Source: Dactylorhiza incarnata
Taxonomy: Eukaryota; Streptophyta; Magnoliopsida; Asparagales; Orchidaceae
Assembly (NCBI GenBank): GCA_033032865.1
Contig: JAWHQI010000328.1
Span: 2,418,001 to 2,482,000 of the forward strand
Length of the DNA: 64,000 nt
Reading direction: 5' to 3'
The position numbers were made by a program, and so were the translations under genes. The notes beneath the pieces were generated by a model, which did no database searches, was not told where the DNA came from, and saw only the letters and a list, made by a program, of their open reading frames with translations. This document shows positions 54,537 to 64,000 of this stretch, piece after piece. Numbering within the stretch: the stretch's first letter is position 1; every line of letters begins with the position of its first letter.

Positions 54537-55882
54537 TAAAAGTACACAGTTAACCTCACTAGAATTCTCTAGAGGGGGGGGGGGGGGGGGGGGTGTGAAT
54601 AGAGATTTAAAAATACTTTGTGCAATTATATATATATATATGTGTAATAATCACAGAATTAAGCTTCCCACACACCAACAAGAATTAAGCAAGTAAAGAA
54701 GAAAAACAGCAAGAAGAAAATCACAGCACAACACAAAGAAATATAGTGGTTCCCCAAACTTTGGGTAGTCCACTCTTCTACCCCCTTGGTAGGAATTCAC
54801 TATCTTGCACTGAGTCTTTTGATAAGGAGACTCTTAGAACCAGCCTGAGTCTTTTGATAAGGAGACTCTTAGAACCAGCCTGAGTCTTTTGATAAAGAGA
54901 CTCTTAGAACCAGTACAACTGAATTTTTTGAAGAGAGATTCTAAAAACTCTTTTACACAATTGAAGTTGAAATAAGAATGAGAAGGAGAATTAGAAGAAA
55001 CAATTAAAAACAAGAAAGAATCTTCTTCCTAGCAAGAAGATTAGAAGCACAAGAATAGTGAATGTAATCTCTCTTTTATAGTGAGAAGGAGATTGTAAGC
55101 TTTTCTCTCTTTTGTGAGAGCTTTCAGAATTTGCAGTAGAATGGCTTCAGAAGGAGGAGAAGATGAAGGCTTTTTCTTTGCTGCAGCACACTATCTCTTT
55201 TCTCAGCTTTCTCACTCTTCACTTGGGAGCTCTTCCTCTTTTTCAAATGTATATGGCGGATCACTAGTTGTGATTCTATGTCGACCTCCTCTTTATTTAT
55301 AGCTCTGTTTAAAAAGATATTGCTAAAGGAGAATAATCAATTAGCAATTAGAGAGAAAGAGTTTCCATAATAATTAAATCTGTAGAAGGAAAGAATTCAT
55401 TCTGATTTTAAATAATATCCATAATAATCTTAATCAAATTAGCCAAAAATCAAATAGAAGGAAAGACTGATTCAGAACGGCTATAAAAGAATAATATCAT
55501 TCCATAAAAATCAGATCTACAGAAAGAAGGAAAGAGATCTGGTGTGTTTTTGAATTTCTTATAGAAATTGACGTGCGTCGATTACTATTCGACGTGAACG
55601 TCGATTTCATCCTGGCTGAGCGTCGAGAGGAGAATAAGGAAGGTGCATCGACTAAGGTGCGTCGACTTTATTAAATGCGTCGACTAGAAGTCAGAGGTAC
55701 GTCGACAAAGATTACGTCGAATTCTTCTTAGAGTTACTTCGAATCATTCTGAGAGAAACGTCGACTACATTTCAACGTTGCGTCGAATACTATTCGACGC
55801 TTTTTTACTTAGCCTAATTTTTCATTCTTAGAATTTATATTCTACTCAATTCTAGGGGTTAAGATAAATCATTTCCCCAATA
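54537..55882 (-). repeat. 3' LTR of SIRE-B
   Basis: On the minus strand it starts TATTGGGG (TG to TA) and ends with the complement of TAAAAGTACAC. Keyword array GCGTCGA/TCGACGC at 55569-55800 (U3). TATA box on the minus strand at 55291-55302. Three 35-bp units with GAGTCT/AGACTC stems at 54811-54913. Hairpins at 54778-54792 and 54753-54767. A run of 20 G at 54574-54593. Confidence 0.88.
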
Positions 55883-55895
55883 ATCTCCCCCTATT
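55883..55895 (-). promoter_or_regulatory. polypurine tract of SIRE-B
   Basis: AATAGGGGGAGAT on the minus strand just before the 3' LTR. Similar tracts recur at 57243-57257, 57210-57220 and 57501-57512; multiple tracts are known in Sireviruses. Confidence 0.8.
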
Positions 55896-56022
55896 TGTCT
55901 TAACCCTATTTAGAGAGAAATTGTATCAGCTTTTAATCAACACAGCAAAGCATTTATATAGAGAAGAAATATGCTAAGTAATCAGAAGAAATCATATAAC
56001 AAGTAATTGTCTTTCACAAGAT

Positions 56023-57291
56023 TTAAACTAGGAACTTCTTGTTATACATGAAGTTGACAAAGGCAGAATAAAGTTTCCTAGATAAATTTTCAATAACATC
56101 AAAAATATAGCCCCTGGCTCTATCAGGATGCTCCTGGACATTTCTGATGATTGTGTGCAGTTTCTCCAGGATTTTGTCAGCATCAGGGAGAGTGTCATTT
56201 ATAGAATAGCCCTTGCTGATGATAATTGCTGCCTTTTCATCAATCATCTCAATTGTAATGTTTTGAGGTTTCTTTTGTGTAGGATTGGGCTCAGGTGGTC
56301 CTTTGTTGTCAACCTTTGACCTATATATTCTCTTCTCTGATTCCTGTTTCTCAGGGATCTCAGTCATTTTTGCTTTCCCTTTCCAGGGTGAGTCATGCCA
56401 TTTGTCTAATCTTGCAGGTCTTTTAGGCTTCTTATAGGGAATGTAGATATCTTCTGCACACCCTATACCCCTCTTGTGCTTTTGTACTTTTTCTAGGATG
56501 AGCCCTGCCTGAGGATTTTTCTTTTGATAAGCTTCAACATCAAACAATTTCTTTGGAAGTTTGATGGAAGATTCAGCAAGAATCTGTTCTTTAGTCATCC
56601 CTTTCTTGATCTTTTCCAACCAGATATTCCTTTTATCTTCTACTTCTTTCATAGCTGCTTCATATTCATACAGCTCTCTTTCTCTTATTTCTTCATGCCT
56701 CTTTTCTATGTCAGGATCATGGTACTCCTTTACAGGACTGTTAGGAGTGATATTAGGCATTCTTTCAAACCTTTTTATCTCCTCAACAGCCTTTCTATAT
56801 TTCTTTTCCTTTGCATAGTCTTTTCTTTCTTCTTTGGAGAATTTTTGCCAATGAAGGATGGATTCTCTTCTTCTTTCCATTTGTCCTCTTGGTTTTTCCC
56901 AAGATAGCATTTGTGGAGGTAAAGGTAGCAGAGGAGGTAGAGATGGAGGTTGAAGTGGTGGAAGAGGCAGAGGTGGAGATGTAGTCTTCTTTTTAGAAGG
57001 AGAAGGTGGAGAAGGAACTTTTGAAGGAGAGGGAATTTGTTCTGTAACAGGAGGCTAAATGTCCTTTGGAGGAATATCCTCAAGTAAGGGTGTCTTGAGT
57101 TTGATATAGCTAGCAGAGAAGCCAGGAGAGTGATGCTGATATTCTTCCACACACAAGGGTGCCTCAATCCAGACTTGACCTTTTAGGTCATCAGAAAAAG
57201 CTGTTTCTTCCTCCCCCTGGACTTCTAGATTTTGTACTGCAACAATCTCCCCCTGAATATATGGGGCATCTACTCTGAATGCTGAATCCAC
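56023..57291 (-). pseudogene. SIRE-B extra ORF downstream of pol
   Basis: One minus-strand frame of about 420 codons is interrupted only by TAG at 57057-57055. It has an acidic N-terminus, a proline-rich stretch (SPPSPSKKK, PPLPLPPLQPP), then a highly charged helical region (ERRRESILHWQKFSKEERKDYAKEKK and onward) and a C-terminus without a membrane segment. Position and length fit the additional ORF of some Sireviruses. Function unknown; I see no signal peptide or transmembrane helix that would support an envelope role. Confidence 0.5.
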
Positions 57292-57522
57292 AGCATGGTC
57301 TCCTTCTGTATGGTAGGAGGAGGATTCACCAAGGTGTTTGTTGAAGGTGTAATCAGAGTGATTGGAGAAGATTTGAGCCTAGGATAAAAGAAAAAAATGA
57401 AGTTGGTTTAATACTTAAAGATAGTATTTAGAGATTGGAGAAAATATAAAACCTGAGCTTTAAGAAAATATAAACCTGAATAGGGGGGTTTCTGGAGCAA
57501 CTCTCCCCCTGGTTTATATCCT

Positions 57523-57747
57523 TTAGAAAGGATGTAAACCCTTTTGGCGCAGAGGTTGTTCTTGAAGAAGAACATGAAGCTCAGGAAGAGAAGCAGAGAG
57601 GTTGGCCAATTTGGCTTCACAGGTGGTGAGCATGTCGGCACACTCATTTGAGAAGTTGGTCAGACGTGTCTGGAAGTCATTCAGAAGTTGTTCCAGAGCA
57701 TCGTTTATTGTTTTGATGAGAGCAGATTGAGTAGGGGTTGGCGCCAT
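57523..57747 (-). CDS. small coiled-coil-like ORF in the SIRE-B 3' region
   Basis: Minus-strand ATG at 57747. It encodes about 74 residues, SALIKTINDALEQLLNDFQTRL and onward, Leu/Asn-rich and helical. It is in the same frame as the extra ORF but separated by stops. A good acceptor-like TTCTTTTATCCTAG ends near 57379, so an intron is possible, but no donor gave a continuous frame. May be an upstream exon of the extra ORF. Confidence 0.3.
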   Translation of the reverse strand: MAPTPTQSALIKTINDALEQLLNDFQTRLTNFSNECADMLTTCEAKLANLSASLPELHVLLQEQPLRQKGLHPF

Positions 57748-57926
57748 TGATGCAGAGAGAGAGGTAGAAGACGAAGATTTTGGTGGTTTGGGAGAGTATG
57801 AGTTATGAAATAAGAGGTGTTATTTAAAGGAGGTGAAACGTCGAAAAGGAAACAGAAATCAAGGTATATTAGGTAGCCAATCGTCAAAAGAAGAAGGGAA
57901 GATTTGTTTCCAGTTTTATTATGAAA

Positions 57927-58192
57927 TCGACGTTACGTCGAATTGGAGTCGACGTATGGTCGATTTGTCAGAGCATCTGTGACATTGGTCATTGATGTCG
58001 ACGTATGCGTCAATATGAAGTCGACGCTCCGTCGAAACATTGTCAGCCTAATGTCCTGCCGACGTGGTCGCAGACTTGCGTCGAGATTATATCGACGGTG
58101 CATCGATACGGGATCGACGCATCTTTGTTTTTTTTTAAGAAATCAATGCTAGCGTCGAGTTCCTCTCGACGGTGCGTCGATAGGTAATCGAC
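57927..58192. repeat. second CGTCGA/TCGACG array of SIRE-B
   Basis: About fifteen occurrences of GTCGA or TCGAC, many paired as GCGTCGA, 6-8 nt, TCGACG. It lies between the end of pol and the extra ORF, outside the LTR. Confidence 0.85.
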
Positions 58193-58252
58193 GTGTCTTT
58201 AAGTACTTGCTTAGTTTTTCTGATCTCTTTTAGATTTCCCCAACAATGGTGT

Positions 58253-61200
58253 TTACAAGCTTCCATCAAGCATTCCCAAGGTGTTGATAAAGTAAGTATG
58301 CTTAGTTTCATCTAAGGGTTTGGTAAAAATGTCTGCTCTTTGACTATCTGTAGGAATATATTCTAAGGTTATCTTACCTTTTTCTACATTGTCTCTAAGA
58401 AAGTGATGTCTGATCTCTATATGTTTGGTTCTACTATGAAGGACTGGGTTGGATGCTATGGATATAGCACTAGAGCTATCAAAATAAATTTTAGAGTTAT
58501 TGACTTCCAATTTATAGTCAAGAAGCTGATTTTGCATCCAGAGGATTTGTGAACAACAGCTCCCAGCAGCTATATATTCAGCTTCAGCTGTTGAGGTTGA
58601 GACTGAAGTTTGTTTCTTACTGAACCATGATATTAATCTGTCACCTAGGAATTGGCAAGTACCAGATGTGCTTTTTCTATCAACCCAACATCCAGCATAG
58701 TCTGCATCTGAGAATCCTATTAATTCAAAATTTGTTTCTGCTGAGTACCACAGACCTAGTTCAGGTGTTCCCTTTAGGTATCTAAGAATCCTTTTTACAG
58801 AGGTGAGATGGGATTCTTTTGGATCAACCTGAAATCTAACACATATGCAGGTTGCAAACATAATGTCAGGTCTGCTAGCTGTTAGATAGAGAAGGGATCC
58901 TATGATTGCCCTATATGTCTTTTGATCTATTGATTTTCCCTTATCATCCTTTTCTATAATGGCATTAGTTGTCATAGGTGTTTTCATGGTAGAGGCCGAT
59001 TCCATACCAAACTTTTTGATTAATTCTTTAGTGTATTTAGATTGTGAGATAAAGATTCCCTCACTGCTTTGTTTCACTTGTAGCCCTAAGAAATAAGAGA
59101 GTTCTCCCATACTACTCATTTCAAATTTTGATTGCATTAATTTAGCAAATCTTTTACAAAGTTTGGGATGAGTTGAGCTAAAGATGATGTCATCTACATA
59201 AATTTGAACAAGGAGTTGATTTTTATGGGTTCTAGTAAAAAGTGTTTTATCTACTTTTCCTCTTTCAAAAGAATTTTCTAAAAGGAAGTTGGAGAGAGTT
59301 TCATACTAGGCTCTAGGTGCTTGCTTAAGACCATAAAGTGCTTTGTTAAGTCTATAAACAAAGTTAGGTGAGGAGGGATTGACAAAACCTGGTGGTTGCT
59401 CTACATACACCTTTTCTTGAAGGTCACCATTCAGAAAAGCACTCTTGACATCCATCTGATAGACTTTCATCTTCATGAAGGCTGCATAGGCAAGAAAGAG
59501 TCTGATTGCTTCCAATCTGGCTACTGGAGCAAAGGTTTGATTGTAGTCTATCCCTTCTTCTTGTCTGTATCCTTGTGCTACAAGTCTTGCCTTGTTCCTG
59601 AAAATTACTCCAGTGGAATCTAGTTTGTTTCTGTATACCCACTTTGTACCAATAACTGGGTAGTTTCTTGGTCTCTCAACTAGGTTCCACACTTTGTTTC
59701 TCTCAAATTGGCTTAGTTCTTCTTGCATGGCTATAATACAGTGAGGATCACAATTTGCTTCCTCAAACTTCTTTGGTTCAACTTGAGATAAGAAGCATTG
59801 GAGCATCATCCCATTGGAGACTTGGTGTCTTGTTCTTACTCTAGTATTGGGGTCTCCAATTACTTGGGATTGTGGATGATTTTTCATATTGATTCCTGTT
59901 CTGCTTGGATTTGTCAGATGCTCTTCTTCCTCATTAACAATGGGATCATTGTCCAACTGTTCTTCCTGAACCATGTTCTCTTGTGGGAGTTGGTTTTGAT
60001 TGCTCTTTTCTGGACCTTCTTCATGCTCTTGTTCAGACTCCTCACTTGGTTCCTGTAGCTGGTTTTCTTTCCCAGTGTCTAGAGTCAGTTGTTCAAGATG
60101 AGCCTCTATGCTGCTATTTTCCTGTGGAAAAGGATTGGTGGAAGTTTCCTCCCCCTTAAACAGCATGTTAGTTTCATCAAATATAATGCGCATAGATTCT
60201 TCAATTCTGAGAGTTCTCCTGTTATAGCATCTATAAGCTTTACTAGATGATGAGTACCCCGAAAATATTCCATCATCAGACTTCTTGTCAAACTTGGCAA
60301 GATGATCTTTCCCATTATTTAGAATAAAGCAAGCACATCCAAAAATTTTAAAGTATTTAACAATGGGTGTTTTTCCCTTCAGAAGCTCATATGGAGTTTT
60401 TGCCTTAGTTTTGTGAATGAGGCTTCTATTTAGAACATAGTTTGCAGTGTTGACTGCTTCAGCCCAGAAGGTTTTTGGTAATCCTGATTCTGCAAGTAAG
60501 GTCCTTCCTGATTCAATTAAAGTTATATTCTTTCTTTCAGCAACTCCATTTTGTTGAGGAGTTCTAGGGGCTGAAAAACTTTGTTTAATACCTATATTCT
60601 CACAGAAACTACAAATTGACTGATTTTCACTCCGGATAATTGAAACATGAGTATTGAACTCAGATTGAATCTGTCTTATGAATCTTGAGAGAATCTTATG
60701 GGTTTCAGACTTAGCCCTTAGAAAGAATACCCAGATAAACCTAGAATAGTCATCTACAATGACTGAGGTATAAGACTTTCCACCTAAGCTCTGAGTGGAT
60801 ATGGGACCAAAGAGATCCATGTGTAGTAAGTAGAGGATCCTAGGGGAGTCATCCTTACCAATTGGTTTGAAGGATGACTTGGTCTGTTTTCCTAGTTGGC
60901 AAGGTCTACATGGAGAGTCCTTAGAGAATCTACCCTTTGGTTGGCCTCTGACTAGGTTATTCTTTGATAGTTTACTAATGGTTTTGTAGTTTAGATGACC
61001 CAGTCTTCTATGCCATAATTCACTTTTATTAATAATATTGTTGAACAAACAAACTTCTGTGGGTGAGGAGCTAAAGTCTACTATATATACCTTCCCTTTT
61101 CTAATTTCATTGAGTACTATGGCACCAGTCTTGATGTCAATAATATGGCAAAATAGTGTGGTGAATTTTACCTCATACTTACCACTATCACATATCTGAC

Positions 61201-61440
61201 TTATACTTATCAGATCGTGCTTCAGTCCTTTGACTACTGCCACATTCTTGAAGGTAACTTTCCCTTCTTTGAAATCTCCAAAGCCCCTGGTTTGGCCACA
61301 GCTAGAGTCTCCAAAAGTCACTGGTGGTCCAAGTCTATCCTCAAAATTGATTAATAGGTTTTTGTACCATGTCATGTGCATGGAGCATCCACTGTCCAAG
61401 TACCACACCAGCCTGGAGATGTGATACATCTGCACATAAA
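58253..61440 (-). pseudogene. pol: SIRE-B pol: protease to RNase H
   Basis: Minus strand. Protease [12 protein letters not shown] (about 61400), GAG-pre-integrase [10 protein letters not shown] and [14 protein letters not shown], integrase MDLFGP and [14 protein letters not shown], reverse transcriptase [22 protein letters not shown] and YVDDIIF, RNase H FSDADYAGCWVDRKSTSG, TAEAEYIA and SRTKHIEIRHHF. Stop at 58255-58253. Lesions: TAG at 59308-59306 where relatives have Trp, and in the integrase the expected RSDxGxEF block is replaced by [10 protein letters not shown], so the second catalytic Asp and about ten residues are lost. A frameshift at about 61440 separates it from gag. Confidence 0.9.
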
Positions 61441-63497
61441 ATTTTAAACATTAGTTTGGACCCTCCTAAGCTGGGGTCCCTTCCTCCCAACAGTGAAAGG
61501 TTTAACGAAAGAATAAGTGGGTTTTTCAGAATATCCTTCCTCCTTTAGGGGTATTGGCTTATCATACCAATTTTCTTTGGTAATGTTGCAGAAATAGTGT
61601 TCATAATAAAATGAAATGGATTGAGAAGACTTTTTGGAAAAGGAGACATTTCTGTTAGATTGGTTGCGTCGATATGAATTCGACGTATGTTTAAAGTTGT
61701 GTCGAGTGGAAGTCGACGCTTCCTTCATTCTGTGATTACTTTTAGTCGAAGCATAGGAGAGATTGCGTCGATTGGGAGTCGACGTATTTTGGTGTCTACA
61801 TTGATTAGAAATCGATGCATTATTTGAGTTGCGTTGAGTAGAGTTCGACGCACGTCGATAATGATTCGACGCAAGTTTGTTTCTTTTCTGAGGATATTTA
61901 CCTAGGGTTCCTTCATGCATAGTGAGATTATTTTTGTTAAAAATAGTGGTTGTTTCTAGATTTTCTTGTGATCTTTCTCCTGTCAAATGATTCTGCCTAG
62001 TGAAGTGAATAGGATGTCTCCAGACAGATTTGCTGGGTGATTGAGGTTTGGGTTCTAACTCAGTGTTATATTCTAGTTGTCTAAATCTATCAGTGAGATT
62101 GTTAGAGATATTCTTGAGCTTCTGACTTCTGCCATTTAGAGAGTCTTCAAAGGCTTTTGCCTTTGCTAGCTCATTTCTTAGTGCTTAATTTTCAGTATTG
62201 ATTTTATCTAGTTGCTCCTCTGAGAGTCCTAGACTGAGCTCATAGTTTTTATGTTGTGTATTTATTTGTTTGAGATTGTTTAGCTCATTTCTTAGTTCCT
62301 TGACTTCTTTCTCAGATTTGACTAGATCTAAACAGAATTCTTTGAAACTATTTTTGAAATCAGTGGAAGAGAAATCTATATCATAAATATATTTACCAGA
62401 GATGTATCTTCAGGCTTTTCAGTAGCCATCAAATAGGTTTCCTCTTGCTTAGCCTTTTCCTGATCATCTTCAGATGAGGTACTTCCTTCAGATTCTGAAT
62501 CACTCCATGATTGAGCAATGAACCCTTTCTCTTTCTTCTTCTTCTTCTTCTTTAGATCTGTTCTTTTCAGATCTTTCTTATTGTTGATCTCTTTAGGACA
62601 TTCAGGTGCAATGTATCCAGGTTTCCTGCAAGAGTATATAATCTCTTTATTAGGAGTTTTGTCATACCTGGTTTTTGAGTCTCTCCTTCTGGATCCTTCT
62701 GTTTTGATCCACTTCTTGAACCTTCTGGCCAGTAGACTGATCAGCTCTTCATCATTTGTAGAGGGTTCACCTTCAGTAGCCTTCAAAGCAATGATCTTTT
62801 CTTTTGAGAGTGGAGGAGACTTTTCTTTCTCTTCCTTCTCAGCTCTTGTTTTCAACAACAACTTTTCATAAGATCTTAATTTACCCAACATGACATCTGT
62901 TGAGATTTCTTTTTGACTTCTGGAGTCTTTAATTGGCCAGATTCTTGAATCCCAAGAGCTAGGGAAGCAGGTTAGCAATTTGTCATTTATCTCAGTGATA
63001 GATATGTCCTTCTCAAGTGTTCTTAACTAATTTACTATGAGGCTGAATCTGGCATACATGTCTGCAACACTTTCACTTTCTTTCTTCTGGAAGTTTTCAT
63101 ATTGAGAGATGAGTAATGCCTTTCTGTCCTTTCTCTCATCAGCACTTCCTTCTACCATTTTAGAGAGAGCTTCCCATATTTCCTTAGCTGACTCACATTC
63201 AGCAATCTTTTAGAAGATTTCATCTGAGAGGGTTGAGACTAGGATATTCATAGCCTTGGCATCATATGCTTGGGCTTTCTTTTCTTCATCTGTCCATTCA
63301 GCCTTTGGAGCAAGTGTTTCAGTTACTTTTCCACTTGAGTCCTTTCTGAATGGCTTGGGAGGACCTGTCATAATAACATCAAATAATTCCCCATCAATAG
63401 AGTTTAGATAAATTTTAATTCTTGTTTTCCAAAGTGCAAACTTTTCAAGGTTGCAAATTGTTGGTCTGGTGGAAGCATAATCTTTGATTTGTGCCAT
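61441..63497 (-). pseudogene. gag: SIRE-B gag with keyword-coding linker
   Basis: Start ATG at 63497 (MAQIKDYASTRP). A Gag domain follows (KFALWKTRIKIYLNSIDGELFDVI), TAA at 63212, TAG at 63029, then an incomplete zinc knuckle YSCRKPGYIAPEC (first Cys and His lost), an acidic Ser-rich part, a frameshift near 62390, a coiled coil with TAA at 62187, and a Ser/Asn/Arg-rich linker (61668-61872) encoded by six GCGTCGA/TCGACG hairpins. The C-terminal end is near 61444. Gag assembles the particle; this one is inactive. Confidence 0.85.
61666..61872. repeat. third CGTCGA/TCGACG array of SIRE-B, inside gag
   Basis: Six units of GCGTCGA, about 7 nt, TCGACGC (one with ATCGATGC) in about 200 bp. All are read in the same codon phase and give repeats of the type (T/A)S(N/T)xxxRRN. 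Confidence 0.85.
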
Positions 63498-63579
63498 GTG
63501 AAAAATAATTTTTAGAAATATATATATATATATAAGAGGTAGGATCTTTTTGATCAAGGAGTTAACCTTTTTAGATCAA

Positions 63580-63595
63580 CCTCGCTCTGATACCA
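63580..63595 (-). promoter_or_regulatory. primer binding site of SIRE-B
   Basis: Minus-strand TGGTATCAGAGCGAGG, two bases after the 5' LTR. Confidence 0.88.
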
Positions 63596-63597
63596 AT

Positions 63598-64000
63598 TGA
63601 AAGTACACAGTTAACCTCACTAGAATTCTCTAGAGGGGGGTGAATAGAGATTTAAAAATACTTTGTGCAATTATATATATATATGTGTAATAATCACAGA
63701 ATTAAGCTTCCCACACACCAACAAGAATTAAGCAAGTAAAGAAGAAAAACAGCAAGAAGAAAATCACAGCACAACACAAAGAAATATAGTGGTTCCCCAA
63801 ACTTTGGGTAGTCCACTCTTCTACCCCCTTGGTAGGAATTCACTATCTTGCACTGAGTCTTTTGATAAGGAGACTCTTAGAACCAGCCTGAGTCTTTTGA
63901 TAAGAAGACTCTTAGAACCAGCTTGAGTCTTTTGATAAGGAGACTCTTAGAACCAGTACAACTGAATTTTTTGAAGAGAGATTCTAAAAACTCTTTTACA
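63598..64000 (-). repeat. 5' LTR of SIRE-B (partial, runs off the window)
   Basis: On the plus strand it starts TGAAAGTACACAG. It matches 54537-54940 with only a few differences; the G run is 6 here against 20 there. The three GAGTCT/AGACTC units are at 63854-63957. Confidence 0.9.

Larger units (their letters stand above)
54537..64000 (-). mobile_element. SIRE-B: Sirevirus-type copia on the minus strand
   Basis: Its 3' LTR is 54537-55882 and its 5' LTR starts at 63598 and leaves the window. Between them, on the minus strand: gag, protease, integrase, reverse transcriptase, RNase H and a long 3' region with an extra ORF. It lies inside SIRE-A gag, whose last five bases TTGGT should be the duplication. 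It has several stops, two frameshifts and an integrase deletion. The LTRs look very similar over the 400 bp that can be compared, apart from a poly-G length difference. Confidence 0.9.

Overview
The window is repeat-dense intergenic DNA from a flowering plant with a retrotransposon-rich genome. Almost every long reading frame belongs to an LTR retrotransposon (Ty3/gypsy of the Tekay/Del chromovirus type, or several Ty1/copia lineages including Sirevirus types). The rest is CACTA, hAT-like, Tourist-like and possibly Helitron DNA, a LINE tail, and fragments of two host gene families (a PPR protein and a FAR1/FRS-type protein). I see no intact host gene, no rRNA and no functional tRNA. The species cannot be named from this sequence.

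Layout: 1-3158 is the 3' end of a Tekay-like element (pol end plus 1.97-kb LTR). It abuts a reverse-oriented, decayed LTR (3159-6098), which itself interrupts a CACTA TNP2 transposase gene (minus strand, 6099-6743). The CACTA terminus lies at 8475 and its interior carries a captured PPR fragment. A decayed region follows, then copia-1 (10322-30400, TSD GCCAG). Copia-1 was split inside its RNase H by a very young gypsy element, gypsy-2 (14281-29669, TSD TCTAG), which has 5.25-kb LTRs. From 30401 to 36687 lie a solo LTR, two hAT-like MITEs, a LINE tail, and GC-rich foldback DNA with a nearly perfect 240-bp palindrome. Copia-2 (36688-43209, TSD about GGGTT) is young and nearly intact apart from two tandem stop codons. 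A possible Helitron 3' end, a Tourist MITE and a broken FRS gene follow. From about 45.1 kb to the right edge is a pile of Sirevirus-type pieces: two or three partial LTRs, one unrelated minus-strand LTR, SIRE-A (plus strand, cut in gag) and SIRE-B (minus strand, inserted into SIRE-A and running off the window).

What stands out: (1) The Sirevirus LTRs carry, downstream of the TATA box, an array of short hairpins whose stem sequences differ from unit to unit while pairing is kept. Two single hairpins nearer the LTR end show the same covariation between LTR families. (2) Most LTR families here carry a private short palindromic keyword array in U3. In SIRE-B the same keyword also occurs in the 3' internal region and, in a fixed codon phase, inside gag. 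(3) Gypsy-2 has an 88-bp AT-rich intron-like insert exactly between gag and pol whose removal restores one frame, and a second intron-like segment directly after the only usable ATG, which suggests splice-controlled Gag and Gag-Pol production. Coordinates were read by eye; lesions and divergences are hand counts.
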